Source: Barnesiella sp. WM24
Lineage (GTDB): Bacteria > Bacteroidota > Bacteroidia > Bacteroidales > Muribaculaceae
Reading direction: 5' to 3'
Length of the DNA stretch: 64,000 bases
NCBI RefSeq assembly: GCF_004570975.1
Contig: NZ_SPPC01000006.1
Span: forward strand, 1 to 64,000
Notes under the pieces: generated by a model
What the model saw: only the letters and a program-made list of their open reading frames with translations
Databases searched by the model: none
Told to the model about the DNA's origin: nothing
Program-made: the position numbers and the translations under genes
Part shown: positions 1 through 9,311 of the stretch, one piece after another
Layout: every line of letters begins with the position of its first letter
How positions within the stretch are numbered: position 1 is the stretch's first letter

Positions 1-27
1 CTATTCTATCCGTTGAACTACAAGGCT
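1..27 (-). tRNA. 5' part of a tRNA-Arg-like gene, cut off by the window edge
   Basis: Read on the minus strand from base 27 leftwards, the sequence has the order of a tRNA 5' part: a 7-nt acceptor strand (AGCCTTG), TA, GTTC, then a D-loop with AACGGATA. Bases 1-21 are identical to 130-150. The rest would lie left of the window, so it cannot be said whether the gene is whole. The acceptor strand differs at several positions from the second copy, so this copy may be degenerate or supplied by an integrated element. Confidence 0.35.
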
Positions 28-118
28 TTATGACGAATTATCAATATCTGTTGGCTCAGTTGTTCACTTAGTAAACGGCTTTGAGCTTCAATTTTATGCC
101 CTTGAATAGCTCATACGT

Positions 119-156
119 TTAGGAAACCTCTATTCTATCCGTTGAACTACCAGGCC
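119..156 (-). pseudogene. tRNA-Arg(CCU) 5' half, 3' half missing
   Basis: On the minus strand this reads as acceptor GGCCTGG, TA, D-stem GTTC with loop AACGGATA, GAAT, A, GAGGT and anticodon loop TTCCTAA, so the anticodon is CCU. From memory this matches the 5' half of Bacteroidales tRNA-Arg(CCU). After the anticodon loop, the sequence that should close the anticodon stem (ACCTY) is ACGTA. No T-arm or acceptor complement follows down to base 30. The tRNA therefore stops at the anticodon loop, a usual crossover place for tyrosine integrases. Confidence 0.5.
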
Positions 157-210
157 GGATTGAGTGGTGCAAAGATAAGAAATTAATCTCACTTGTCACT
201 ATTTAGTTGA

Positions 211-264
211 AGAAAAAAGATTAATGAGGGTGTAGCAAATGTCTTAATTTTGCTACACCCTCAT
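211..264 (-). terminator. terminator of the arabinose operon
   Basis: A perfect 16-bp inverted repeat (224-239 with 249-264, 9-nt loop) lies just downstream of araB. Read on the minus strand it is followed by a T-run at 211-220. A shorter T-run on the other side could also stop plus-strand transcripts. Confidence 0.85.
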
Positions 265-290
265 CTGTTTTTGGGTCATCGGCAACGCGT

Positions 291-1895
291 TTAAAGCGCG
301 TCGACCGCAGCTTTCTCGACCGCAAGACCGCGCTTGTAGCGCTCTATGTAGCGGTTGAAGCCTTCGACATCTTCAGGCGCAGGGGCTATCTCCGAGCCGG
401 TATTGCCAAGGAACACACACTCGTTGAGCCATCCCGGTAGAGAGAGACGGCGGGGATTGTTGACAGCATAGGCGGCAAGCAGCGCTATACCCCAGGCTCC
501 GCCTTCACCGGCTGTCTCCATCACAGAGATGGGAGAGTCGAGAGCGGCGGCAAGCACACGCTGCCCTACCCCCGGAGTCTTGAACAGACCGCCGTGACCC
601 GTGATACGGTCAACCTCGACATTTTCTTCGTTGAAGAGGATGTCATTGCCTATCTTCAGCACGGCTACGGAGGCGTAGAGATTTGCCCTCATGAAATTGG
701 CAAGATTGAACTTGTCGGTAGAGGAGCGCACAAACAGGGGACGCCCCTCGGCAAGACCCGTCACCGGCTCGCCGGAGAAATAGTTGTAGCTGAGAAGTCC
801 GCCGCAGTCGGGCTGTCCGTCAAGAGCGGCATTGTAGAGCTTTCCGAATATCTCGTTCATGTCGACGGGGACACCGAGCAGTTGCTGGTATTCCTTGAAT
901 ATGCCCACCCATGCGTTGAGGTCTGACGTGCAGTTATTGCAGTGGACCATCGCCACGAGGCTTCCGTCGGGGGTGGTCACCATGTCAATCATCTCGTAGG
1001 GGCGCGACAGCTCTTTTTCAAGCACAATCATCGAGAAAGACGAGGTGCCTGCCGACACATTGCCGGTGCGCTGAAGCACGGCGTTGGTAGCGACCATGCC
1101 GGTGCCGGCATCGCCTTCGGGCGGACAGAACGGCACTCCGGGTTTAAGATGGCCCGACACGTCAAGACGGCGCGCGCCATCTTCGGTGAGGCATCCCGCA
1201 GGTTCACCGGCGACAATGCTCTCAGGCAGGATGTCGGCGAGCTTCCAGGGATAGCCCTCCGGAGCCACAAGGTCATCAAACTTCTTCACCATGTCGGCAC
1301 AGTAAGTCTTTGTCGACGGGTCGACGGGGAGCATACCTGACGCGTCGCCCACTCCAAGCACCTTCTTGCCTGTGAGCTGCCAGTGGATGTAGCCGGCAAG
1401 AGTCGTGAGAAACTTTATATCCTTCACGTGGGGCTCTCCGTCAAGTATAGCCTGATAGAGATGGGAGATGCTCCAGCGCAACGGTATATTATAGACAAAC
1501 AGCTCTGAAAGACGCGCGGCAGCCTCACCGGTATTGGTGTTACGCCATGTGCGGAACGGGACAAGGATGTCGCCGTCGGCGCCAAAAGGCATATATCCGT
1601 GCATCATGGCGCTTACGCCTATCGCGGCGAGACTTTCAATCTCGATGTCGTAACGGTCGCGCACATCCTCGCGCAATCGTGCATAACTGTCCTGGAGCCC
1701 ATACCATATCGCCTCGGTGCTGTAGGTCCAGAGCTTGTCGACAAGCTGGTTTTCCCACTCGTGGGCACCTTGTGCGATAGGGTTGTTGTCTTCATCGATA
1801 AGCACCGCCTTGATTCGGGTCGAGCCAAACTCTATGCCGAGTATCGCCTTACCCGACTCAATCGTGGCTTTGGGATTATTCTTAGTTTCCGCCAT
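291..1895 (-). CDS. araB: L-ribulokinase (FGGY carbohydrate kinase)
   Basis: ATP-dependent kinase of 534 residues that would phosphorylate L-ribulose to L-ribulose-5-phosphate in the cytoplasm. The N-terminal phosphate-binding motif GIEFGSTRIKAVL (about residues 20-32) and the C-terminal GHGGLF region (about 438-443), followed by an ATP-site segment near GEGGAWG (about 466-472), fit the FGGY kinase fold. The family also holds xylulokinases, and the sequence resembles that group. The assignment to ribulokinase rests on the operon. It is the last gene of the arabinose operon, 5 bp after araA, and a strong terminator follows. Confidence 0.88.
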   Translation of the reverse strand: MAETKNNPKATIESGKAILGIEFGSTRIKAVLIDEDNNPIAQGAHEWENQLVDKLWTYSTEAIWYGLQDSYARLREDVRDRYDIEIESLAAIGVSAMMHGYMPFGADGDILVPFRTWRNTNTGEAAARLSELFVYNIPLRWSISHLYQAILDGEPHVKDIKFLTTLAGYIHWQLTGKKVLGVGDASGMLPVDPSTKTYCADMVKKFDDLVAPEGYPWKLADILPESIVAGEPAGCLTEDGARRLDVSGHLKPGVPFCPPEGDAGTGMVATNAVLQRTGNVSAGTSSFSMIVLEKELSRPYEMIDMVTTPDGSLVAMVHCNNCTSDLNAWVGIFKEYQQLLGVPVDMNEIFGKLYNAALDGQPDCGGLLSYNYFSGEPVTGLAEGRPLFVRSSTDKFNLANFMRANLYASVAVLKIGNDILFNEENVEVDRITGHGGLFKTPGVGQRVLAAALDSPISVMETAGEGGAWGIALLAAYAVNNPRRLSLPGWLNECVFLGNTGSEIAPAPEDVEGFNRYIERYKRGLAVEKAAVDAL

Positions 1896-1900
1896 ATCGC

Positions 1901-3436
1901 TTACTTGTTAAGCATGTAATAGACCTCGTTGTAGCGCAACTCTTTCTTGAGGGCGCTTATAGTGGTCGACTTGTCGATATGCACCATCTCTATGCCGGCA
2001 ATCTCGGCGTAGTCTTCCCAGTATTCGGGAGTGAGGTCGTAGGAGAAGCAGGAGTGGTGAGTGCCGCCGGCAAGAATCCACGCGCCCGCGCCTGTCGCGA
2101 AGTCGGGCATCGGAATCCAGAGAGCCGATGCAACCGGAAGCTTGGGTAGAGGCTTGGATTTAATACACTCGACGTCGTTGACAATGAGGCGGAAACGATT
2201 GCCCATGTCGATGACAGTAGCGGTGATACCTGTGCCGGGGTTTGAGGTGAACACAAGGCGGGCTGTCTGCGCCTTGCGGATGCCGATACCGAGATGATGG
2301 ACCTCAAGGCGGGGTTTCTGCTCGGCGATAAGCGGACACACCTCAAGCATATGGGCCTGAAGGATAGAGCTTTCGGCTCCGTTGAAGTTAAGCGTATAGT
2401 CTTCAAGGAAAGAGCATCCGCCCTTGAGCCCGCGGGTCATGTACCATACCGTGCGGTAAAGAGCCGCCGACTTCCAGTCGCCTTCGGCGCCAAATCCGTA
2501 ACCCTCCGCCATAAGACGCTGTGAGGCAAGACCGGGTATCTGGTCGAAGCCTACAAACTTCGGGTCGTTGATGTCGTCGGTGCCGAGGTCGTCAAAATTG
2601 GTGGTGAAGCCCTTGGCGCCCTTTGCCTGCAGACAGGCACGGATGGCAAGCTCGGCACGCGCGGCATTGCGCACCGATGTATTGGCTGTTGTGCCGGGAC
2701 GGGCAAGTTCCTCGTCATAGTCATATAGAGAGAAGTATGTGTCGACAAGCGCGTTGACATCATCTTCATTGACCTTCTTGTAATATTCCATAAGCTCGCT
2801 TACCGGACAATAGTCGACATGATAGCCGAGCTGCATCTCTGCGGCAACCTTGTCGCCGTCGGTCACAGCCACATTGTTCATCTGGTCGCCGAAACGGATA
2901 ATCAGCATGTCCTGTGCATCGGCCCATGCCGCGGCAACCCTTGACCACACTGCGATGCGCTCCTGAGTGGCAGGGTCGCTCCAGTGGCCTACGACCACCT
3001 TGCGGCGCACGTGCATGCGGGCGCATATGTGTCCAAACTCGCGGTCACCGTGGGCCGACTGGTTGAGGTTCATGAAATCCATGTCCATGGTGTCCCAGGG
3101 AATCTCGGCGTTATACTGGGTGTGGAGATGCAGAAGAGGCTTGGTAAGCTTCTGAAGCCCGTGAATCCACATCTTTGCGGGAGAGAAGGTGTGCATCCAT
3201 GTAATCACGCCGACACACTTTGAGTCGGCGCTCGCAGCCTTCATCACCTCCTCGACCTCCTTGGATGAGTTGGCGGTGCCTTTATACACGATTTTAACAG
3301 GCAGATTTCCGGAATTGTTAAGACCCTCTACCATCTCCTTGGAATGAGCGTCAACGAACTTTACCGCGTCACCACCATAAAGAAGCTGGGCACCTGTCAC
3401 CCACCACACTTCAAGATTATCAAAAATATTGCTCAT
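1901..3436 (-). CDS. araA: L-arabinose isomerase
   Basis: Converts L-arabinose to L-ribulose, the first step of arabinose breakdown; a cytoplasmic, metal-dependent enzyme. The 511 residues are close to the family's usual 500. The N-terminus EVWWVTGAQLLYG (residues 9-21) is the typical family opening, and the segment TWMHTFSPAKMWI (about 80-92) is another hallmark. The C-terminal part carries the GGTHHSCFS region (about 460-468), with a histidine expected in the active site. A 65-bp AT-rich spacer separates it from araD and only 5 bp from araB, so it is translated from the operon transcript. Confidence 0.97.
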   Translation of the reverse strand: MSNIFDNLEVWWVTGAQLLYGGDAVKFVDAHSKEMVEGLNNSGNLPVKIVYKGTANSSKEVEEVMKAASADSKCVGVITWMHTFSPAKMWIHGLQKLTKPLLHLHTQYNAEIPWDTMDMDFMNLNQSAHGDREFGHICARMHVRRKVVVGHWSDPATQERIAVWSRVAAAWADAQDMLIIRFGDQMNNVAVTDGDKVAAEMQLGYHVDYCPVSELMEYYKKVNEDDVNALVDTYFSLYDYDEELARPGTTANTSVRNAARAELAIRACLQAKGAKGFTTNFDDLGTDDINDPKFVGFDQIPGLASQRLMAEGYGFGAEGDWKSAALYRTVWYMTRGLKGGCSFLEDYTLNFNGAESSILQAHMLEVCPLIAEQKPRLEVHHLGIGIRKAQTARLVFTSNPGTGITATVIDMGNRFRLIVNDVECIKSKPLPKLPVASALWIPMPDFATGAGAWILAGGTHHSCFSYDLTPEYWEDYAEIAGIEMVHIDKSTTISALKKELRYNEVYYMLNK

Positions 3437-3501
3437 AAGTTACTTGTTTTTTTTTACGTTTTTTTAATCGGTTGATATTGTTATTAATCGGCAAGCGCTT
3501 G

Positions 3502-4188
3502 TCAACGCTGTCCGTAATAGGCATTGGGACCATGCTTGCGGTTGAAATGCTTCTCGATAAGCAATTGATTCATGGTAAGCCCAGGATTTATCTGATAGGC
3601 GATAGCAGCCATCTTGGCAACCTGCTCCATCACCACCGCGTTATGCACGGCGTCATGAGGATTCTTCCCCCAGGCAAAGGGACCGTGGTTCTTAACAAGA
3701 ACACCCGGAGTGTGCATAGGATTTATGCCCTCAAACCGCTTCACAATCACGTTGCCGGTCTCAAGCTCATAGTCACCGTTGACCTCCTCGGCAGTCATGT
3801 CGTCGGTACAGGGAATCGCGTTATGGAAATAATCGGCATGGGTAGTGCCTATATTGGGGAGGTCGATGCCCGCCTGCGCCCATGCGGTAGCATAGGTCGA
3901 ATGAGTGTGTACGACTCCGCCTATTTCGGGAAACGCCTTATAAAGCGCTATATGGGTGGGAGTGTCGGACGAGGGGCGCAAAGAACCCTCGACCACATTT
4001 CCTTCAAGGTCGACGACAACCATGTCAGACGCTTTCATCACGTCGTAGTCGACGCCGCTCGGCTTGATTACCACAAGACCGCTTTCACGGTCGATACCTG
4101 ACACATTTCCCCAGGTAAATATCACAAGTCCGTGTTTCACCAGGTCAAGATTGGCACGAAACACTTCTTCTTTCAATTTTTCAAGCAT
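3502..4188 (-). CDS. araD: L-ribulose-5-phosphate 4-epimerase
   Basis: Class II aldolase-family enzyme of 228 residues that turns L-ribulose-5-phosphate into D-xylulose-5-phosphate, which enters the pentose phosphate pathway. The opening TWGNVSG (residues 26-32), the zinc-binding [10 protein letters not shown] motif (about 95-104) and the KNHGPFAWG segment (about 168-176) are all intact. The gene sits 5 bp after the AraR gene and upstream of araA, completing the isomerase-kinase-epimerase set. The start follows the conserved MLEKLKEEV opening. Confidence 0.97.
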   Translation of the reverse strand: MLEKLKEEVFRANLDLVKHGLVIFTWGNVSGIDRESGLVVIKPSGVDYDVMKASDMVVVDLEGNVVEGSLRPSSDTPTHIALYKAFPEIGGVVHTHSTYATAWAQAGIDLPNIGTTHADYFHNAIPCTDDMTAEEVNGDYELETGNVIVKRFEGINPMHTPGVLVKNHGPFAWGKNPHDAVHNAVVMEQVAKMAAIAYQINPGLTMNQLLIEKHFNRKHGPNAYYGQR

Positions 4189-4193
4189 GATCG

Positions 4194-4895
4194 TTATATC
4201 TTAAATTTTAATGTATCGTTATAAGAGTCTTTATTAAACCTGTACATCGTGGCTCCGCGACGCGAGGTGAGCTTATCAATCTTGTCGGTAGCCTCGACAC
4301 ACTCGTTTTCAAGCAGCCGCCGGCGGAAATTGCGCTTGTCGACCGGCTCGCCGAGTATCTTCTCACACAAAGCCTGCACCTGCGCGATAGTGAACAGCTC
4401 GGGAAGCAGATTGAACGCCACAGGCTCACGCGTCACCTTACGGCGCAGAGCGGCGAGAGCGCGCTCTATCATGAGCGGATGGTCAAACTCAAGGTCGGGC
4501 AGCGACATCACGCTGACCCACTCCGCCCCATAACCGCCTACCCTCCTGTCGATAGCCGCGTCGCTCTTAATCAACGCATAATACGCGACAGAGATAACCC
4601 TGTCGCCGGGGTCGCGGTCAAGAGCGCCAAAGGCGCCCACCTGCTCCATGTACACGTCATCAAGTCCGGTCAGTTCCGACAAGACCCTGCTCGCCGCCTC
4701 GTCAAGAGTCTCTGTGAGCTTGACAAAACCTCCCATGAGCGACGGGGCGCCAAGCTTGGGCTCAAACCGTCGCGGCGCGAGCAGCACACTCAGCTCCCCG
4801 CCGTGCAGACTGAATATTATACAGTCCACACTGACGGGATAGCGGTCGCAGGCGGCATAAAAGCCTCCGGATGTAGAATTAATAAAGTCAGTCAT
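4194..4895 (-). CDS. araR: Nudix-type arabinose regulator, AraR
   Basis: A 233-residue protein with a Nudix-like N-terminal domain (about residues 20-140, with [20 protein letters not shown] in place of the Nudix box) and a C-terminal winged helix (about 150-225; [12 protein letters not shown] lies in it). The Nudix box lacks the full REUXEE catalytic pattern, as expected for a sugar-sensing regulator rather than a hydrolase. Bacteroides AraR of this architecture represses arabinose genes and is released by L-arabinose (established). Its position inside the ara operon, with start codon directly after the symporter stop and araD 5 bp behind, supports autoregulation (inference). Confidence 0.85.
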   Translation of the reverse strand: MTDFINSTSGGFYAACDRYPVSVDCIIFSLHGGELSVLLAPRRFEPKLGAPSLMGGFVKLTETLDEAASRVLSELTGLDDVYMEQVGAFGALDRDPGDRVISVAYYALIKSDAAIDRRVGGYGAEWVSVMSLPDLEFDHPLMIERALAALRRKVTREPVAFNLLPELFTIAQVQALCEKILGEPVDKRNFRRRLLENECVEATDKIDKLTSRRGATMYRFNKDSYNDTLKFKI

Positions 4896-6578
4896 TTACC
4901 AGAAATACCAATAGAATGCTGCGGTTATACAAAGTATTATCACTGTATGGATTACATCCCATGAGTTCCAGCTCGCACGAGTCGCCGCCTTCTGCTCAGG
5001 AGTGGATGTGCCAAATACAAGACCTTTGATTTTCTCGGGGTCGGGCGCTTTGGTAAAGAGACTCACCACAATCACCACCGCCATACAGAACACAAGCATC
5101 CATCCGCAGAAGAAGAGCCAGTTGGAGTCGTAGAACATCCACTTGAACCAGTTCTGCTCGCCGGGAAGCAACGCCGCGTTGCTGTAATAGATCTTTGCAC
5201 AGAGGCGGGTGATGCCGATACCGAGTCCGGCGATCAGTCCCCACATTCCACCCTGCGCAGTGGCGCGTTTCCAGCATATACCCATGAGGAATGCCGCGGC
5301 GATACCGGGAGCAAGCACTGACTGCACGTCCTGCAGGTAATTGTAAAGCACGTTGCCGATAGAGCGCATGACAGGAATCCACAGCACACCGAGCAACACG
5401 ATAACCACCGTCGCGGCCTGTCCGATCTTGACAAGCTTCTTGGGGTCGGTGTCGGGTTTGTAGCGCTGATAGAAGTCGATAGTGAAGAGTGCGGCAGAGG
5501 AGTTGAAGAGCGACGCGAGCGAGCTCATAAGCGCGGCAAGTATACCACACACGATAAGACCCTTGACTCCGGCGGGAAGAAGCTTTGCGACCAGTGTCGG
5601 GAAAGCGGCGTCGGGAGTCGTCAGCTTGAACACCTCACCGTTAATCTCGATGCCACGGGTGCTGAGCGCGAAGGCAATCATGCCGGGAATAAGGAAAAGG
5701 AACACGGGGAGAAGCTTGAGGTAAGCGCCGAAGATTGTGCCTCGGCGAGCCTCTTTCTCATCTTTGCCCGACAGCACTCGCTGCACGATAAACTGGTCGG
5801 TACACCAATACCAGAAACCGATCACAGCCGAGCCTATCAGCGCGCCGAGCCAGGGATATTGCGGGTCACGGTTGTCGCGGATAAGATTGGTCATCGTGTC
5901 GCCATAGTCATTGACCACCACCTGCGAGCATGTGGCAATCATCTCGTCCCAGCCGCCGAGAGCCTTCAGCCCGAGCACAAGGATGATAAGCGAGCCGAGG
6001 AGCAGTATCGGGGTCTGTAGCACAGAGGTGTAGAGCACTGACTTCATACCTCCGACAATAGTATAGAGCGCGGTAAGCACGACAAGGCCTATAGCCGCAA
6101 TCCAGAAGAAGTCGATGCCCCACAGGGTGTCGATACCAAACACCTGCTGAAACACGAGTCCGCCGGCATACACGGTAACGGCTACCTTGGTGAGCACATA
6201 GCTTATAAGCGAGATAAGCGACAGGATGGTGCGTGACGCGGAGTTATAGCGTCGTTCAAGAAACTCCGGCATGGTGTAGACCATGCTTCGGGTGTAGAAC
6301 GGGACAAAGACCCATCCGAGGATAAGTATCATCCAGCCCTGTATCTCCCAGTGAGCCATAGCCATACCGCTTGACGCGCCGGCTCCGGCAAGTCCGATAA
6401 GATGTTCAGAGCCTATATTGGACGCGAAAATCGAGGCACCGATGGCAATCCAGGTTGCATCCTTTCCGCCGAGGAAGTAGTCGGCGGCATTGTTCTGCTT
6501 TTGCCGCATTACCCATACGATAATGCCGATAAGGGCGATAAAAAAGAGCCCTATTACAATCCAGTCAAGTAATTGCAT
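4896..6578 (-). CDS. sodium/sugar symporter, SSS family
   Basis: Inner-membrane transporter of 560 residues, expected to carry L-arabinose with sodium. The family signature is visible: SIFASNIGSEHLIGLAGAG (about residues 54-72), then WVFVPFYTRS and TMPEFLERRYN (about 103-112). Around 13-14 hydrophobic segments run through the protein, and the C-terminus ends in a last membrane span. Substrate is inferred from the operon, as vSGLT-like transporters of glucose and galactose look alike. Its stop codon abuts the araR start, so the two are probably translationally coupled. Confidence 0.88.
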   Translation of the reverse strand: MQLLDWIVIGLFFIALIGIIVWVMRQKQNNAADYFLGGKDATWIAIGASIFASNIGSEHLIGLAGAGASSGMAMAHWEIQGWMILILGWVFVPFYTRSMVYTMPEFLERRYNSASRTILSLISLISYVLTKVAVTVYAGGLVFQQVFGIDTLWGIDFFWIAAIGLVVLTALYTIVGGMKSVLYTSVLQTPILLLGSLIILVLGLKALGGWDEMIATCSQVVVNDYGDTMTNLIRDNRDPQYPWLGALIGSAVIGFWYWCTDQFIVQRVLSGKDEKEARRGTIFGAYLKLLPVFLFLIPGMIAFALSTRGIEINGEVFKLTTPDAAFPTLVAKLLPAGVKGLIVCGILAALMSSLASLFNSSAALFTIDFYQRYKPDTDPKKLVKIGQAATVVIVLLGVLWIPVMRSIGNVLYNYLQDVQSVLAPGIAAAFLMGICWKRATAQGGMWGLIAGLGIGITRLCAKIYYSNAALLPGEQNWFKWMFYDSNWLFFCGWMLVFCMAVVIVVSLFTKAPDPEKIKGLVFGTSTPEQKAATRASWNSWDVIHTVIILCITAAFYWYFW

Positions 6579-6604
6579 GATAATTTAAGTGCTTATTAAG
6601 GTTA

Positions 6605-7756
6605 TTATTTTTCGACGCCAAACTTATAGATGCAACGGCTTGAATAAGTCTGTCCCGGCTCAAGCCATGCCGAAGGCCATTCGGGCTTGTTGGGAGAGTC
6701 GGGATAATGCTGTGACTCAAGTGCCACACCGCTGTTGCGCACGTATTTCACGCCGCCTTTGCCCTCTACCGTGCCGTCAAGGAAGTTGCCGGCATAGAAC
6801 TGAACGCCCGGCTCGTCGGTGTATACCGACAGGGTGATGCCGGTCTCGGGCGAATACATCTCCACGGCAAGCTTCTCGATGTCGCCTGCTGTATTAAGCA
6901 CCCAGTTATGGTCATATCCACCGCCGTAGATTACCTGGCGGTCGGTAATAGAGTCGCCATATCCGTCACCGATAGCGTGGCGCGTTGTGAAGTCCATCGC
7001 TGTGCCCTTCACGGGGAGTATCTCGCCTGTGGTCATGAATGTCGAGTCAACCGGGGTAAAGCTGTCGGCATTGATGTAGATTGTATTGTCAAGGATGTCG
7101 CGCGAGGGGTCGCCGTTAAGATTGAAGTAGGAGTGGTTGGTAAGATTGACGGGGGTCTTCTTGTCGGTCACGGCGCTATAGGAGATATCAATCGCGTTGT
7201 CGGGGGTAAGACGGTAAGTCACCTCGGCGTTTACATTGCCCGGGAAACCGTTGTCACCGTCAGGCGAAGCCATTGTGAGGGTCAGGGTCGAGTCGGTCGA
7301 CTCCTTAACGCCATAGACCTTATACTGCCATCCGCGCGGACCGCCATGCAGTGTGTGTCCGAAATTATTGGTCGGAAGTTTGACGGTGTCTCCGTCGACC
7401 ACAATGATGCCGTGACCTATGCGGTTGGCGTAGCGACCGATTGCAGCGCCGAAGTCAGAGAGGTTGTTTTCAGGGAAATATGCCTGAACGCTGTCGAAGC
7501 CAAGCACGACATCGCGAAGGTCGCCCTGACGGTCGGGCACCATGACGGAGACTATGCGGCCTCCATAGTTAGTGATGCACACCTCCATGCCGGAAGCGTT
7601 TTTCAGTGTGTAGAGTCCGGTCGCTTTACCGTCGACCTCGGCAAGAAACTTTGCGGGATCAAGTCCCGATTCTGTCAGCTGCGGAGCTTTTTCACTGCGT
7701 CCGCATGCACCTAAAACTAAGATTGCGGCAGCCGCTGTGGCTGCACCGGTTTTCAT
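6605..7756 (-). CDS. aldose 1-epimerase lipoprotein (mutarotase)
   Basis: Interconverts alpha and beta anomers of free sugars. Galactose-mutarotase family features are visible: GGRIVS near the N-terminus, AIGRYANRI, NFGHTLHGGPRGWQ, the NLTNHSYFNL segment with an active-site histidine, DHNW, and GVQFYAGNF. The start chosen (MKTGAATAAAAI, base 7756) gives a short lipoprotein signal with Cys in LGACG, so the enzyme should sit in the periplasm or at the outer membrane, 383 residues in all. An in-frame ATG lies at 7765 and another at 7828; the longer form would spoil the signal. It is the first gene of the ara operon, 26 bp before the symporter. Confidence 0.9.
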   Translation of the reverse strand: MKTGAATAAAAILVLGACGRSEKAPQLTESGLDPAKFLAEVDGKATGLYTLKNASGMEVCITNYGGRIVSVMVPDRQGDLRDVVLGFDSVQAYFPENNLSDFGAAIGRYANRIGHGIIVVDGDTVKLPTNNFGHTLHGGPRGWQYKVYGVKESTDSTLTLTMASPDGDNGFPGNVNAEVTYRLTPDNAIDISYSAVTDKKTPVNLTNHSYFNLNGDPSRDILDNTIYINADSFTPVDSTFMTTGEILPVKGTAMDFTTRHAIGDGYGDSITDRQVIYGGGYDHNWVLNTAGDIEKLAVEMYSPETGITLSVYTDEPGVQFYAGNFLDGTVEGKGGVKYVRNSGVALESQHYPDSPNKPEWPSAWLEPGQTYSSRCIYKFGVEK

Positions 7757-7834
7757 GTTAAGCATTTGGTTAGCAATTAATAGATGAAGAATAAGTGTAA
7801 AATTAACACTCATTCCATTCGCCACCAAATTTTA

Positions 7835-7856
7835 TTATATGTTTTACAACATAAAA
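7835..7856. promoter_or_regulatory. candidate AraR operator before the ara operon
   Basis: An imperfect palindrome centred on ATGTT-TTAC-AACAT (7839-7852, flanks pairing out to 7835 and 7856) lies about 80 bp upstream of the first ara gene. On the minus strand it is directly upstream of a weak -7-like element, TAAAATTTG at 7826-7834 (one base too long). A repressor bound here would cover the -7 to -33 interval. That it is the AraR site is inference from position. Confidence 0.4.
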
Positions 7857-8000
7857 CTCCACACTTGACTTGCAAAATCAGCCGATATGACATAATTCAA
7901 TATGCCACTGCCGCCGTCCTCATACCATATGACAAGGGTTCGACTCCAAATTGCAGATTAACTTGTAAATGTCAGAATTTTGTGATAATTTCGCAACAAT

Positions 8001-9200
8001 ATGACTAATCAAACTCTTGACAACAAACCACATATTGTCAGAGCCAAGGATTTTCGGATTGACTCCGACTATGTAACATGGCTCTCGGAAATCAAGCGAC
8101 GCTATGTTTCCGCTCAAATCAAAGCCTCCATCAAAATCAACATAGAAAAGTTACGTTTTAACTGGAGCATGGGGCGTGACCTTGTAATACGTAAGGCTGA
8201 AGAGAAATGGGGCAGTGGTGTTGTAGAGCAGCTAAGCCTCGATTTACAGGAGACATTCCCGAAAGAGAAAGGATTCAGCAGCAGGAATATGTGGCGAATG
8301 AAGCAGTGGTATCTGTTTTTTTCTACTACGGAGGCTAATGAAAAACTGCCACATCTTGTGGCAGAATTGCAAAATATAAAATCCCCATATCTCATAAATG
8401 TGCCACAATCTATGGCAGTTTTAAATGGCGAACTGTGCTTTCCAACGGTTCTCGGCATGATTCCATGGGGACATCAGACTGACATAGTCTCAAAATGCAA
8501 GACTATTGATGAAGCCATCTTCTATTTGCGCGAGTGTATATTGGGCGGTTGGAGTCGACAGACATTGAATAATTCGCTTAAAGCAAACTTATACAAAACT
8601 CAAGGTAAGGCTATCAGCAACTTCACTGAATATCTCCCTGAAGCACAAAGCCGTATGGCTCAAGAAATCACCAAAGACAATTATGACTTTGGATTTGTCT
8701 CCGTGCCAATCAATTACAAGGAAGAACAGTTGGAGGTCGCGCTTGAACAAAACATAACCCGGTTTCTCCTTGAGCTTGGCACCGGCTTTGCATTTGTAGG
8801 ACGGCAAAAAGAACTTATAGTTGGCAATCATTCTCGAAAGATTGATATGCTGTTTTATCATATACGCCTAAAAGCATACGTTGTAGTAGAACTTAAAGTC
8901 AAACCTTTTAATCCTGAATATGCCGGCAAACTAAATTACTATGTAAATGCTGTTGATGAACTATTGAAAGGACCTGATGACAACCCTACAATAGGCTTGC
9001 TTATATGTAGCGACAAGGATGAAACCGATGTGAGATGGGCTTTTAAAGGCATTCAGACTCCTATGGGAGTCGCATCTTACGATAATGTTCAGATAGCGCC
9101 ACCATCATCTTTTCTTCCATCAGCAGAAGAGTTGCAAGCTCGTGTAAGGTTAGTGGAAGAGGAGCTAAACAATAACCAAAGTAAAAATTTGACGGATTGA
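8001..9200 (+). CDS. DUF1016 (YhcG-type) PD-(D/E)XK nuclease-family protein
   Basis: A 399-residue protein of the DUF1016 family: an N-terminal helical domain (about residues 22-125, with NWSMGRDLV and GFSSRNMWRMKQWY) joined to a C-terminal PD-(D/E)XK nuclease-like domain (about 235-390). The nuclease signature is visible as KIDMLFYH followed by VVVELK (about 289-308). Family members often accompany restriction or defence loci and toxin-antitoxin-like settings, but no partner gene is present here. Base composition is lower in GC than the ara operon, suggesting horizontal gain. The linker around residues 112-140 is a typical variable part. Its target is unknown. Confidence 0.85.
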   Translation: MTNQTLDNKPHIVRAKDFRIDSDYVTWLSEIKRRYVSAQIKASIKINIEKLRFNWSMGRDLVIRKAEEKWGSGVVEQLSLDLQETFPKEKGFSSRNMWRMKQWYLFFSTTEANEKLPHLVAELQNIKSPYLINVPQSMAVLNGELCFPTVLGMIPWGHQTDIVSKCKTIDEAIFYLRECILGGWSRQTLNNSLKANLYKTQGKAISNFTEYLPEAQSRMAQEITKDNYDFGFVSVPINYKEEQLEVALEQNITRFLLELGTGFAFVGRQKELIVGNHSRKIDMLFYHIRLKAYVVVELKVKPFNPEYAGKLNYYVNAVDELLKGPDDNPTIGLLICSDKDETDVRWAFKGIQTPMGVASYDNVQIAPPSSFLPSAEELQARVRLVEEELNNNQSKNLTD

Positions 9201-9311
9201 CAATTGTAATGTTTATTATTAAACCAATACTTGCAAAATGATTATCAGAAAAGTATCTCTTTTACTTCTATTATGATTCTCTGATAATCGGTCAAGCACT
9301 TTTTTTATATT

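Noticed and set aside
119-156. Group I intron interrupting the tRNA-Arg anticodon loop
   Set aside because: Known in some bacteria, but the following 118 bases show no intron core and contain a repeat of the tRNA 5' part instead.
594-1340. Long plus-strand ORFs opposite araB (110 and 132 codons)
   Set aside because: Antisense frames of a GC-rich kinase gene; no family features, and the minus frame is clearly coding.
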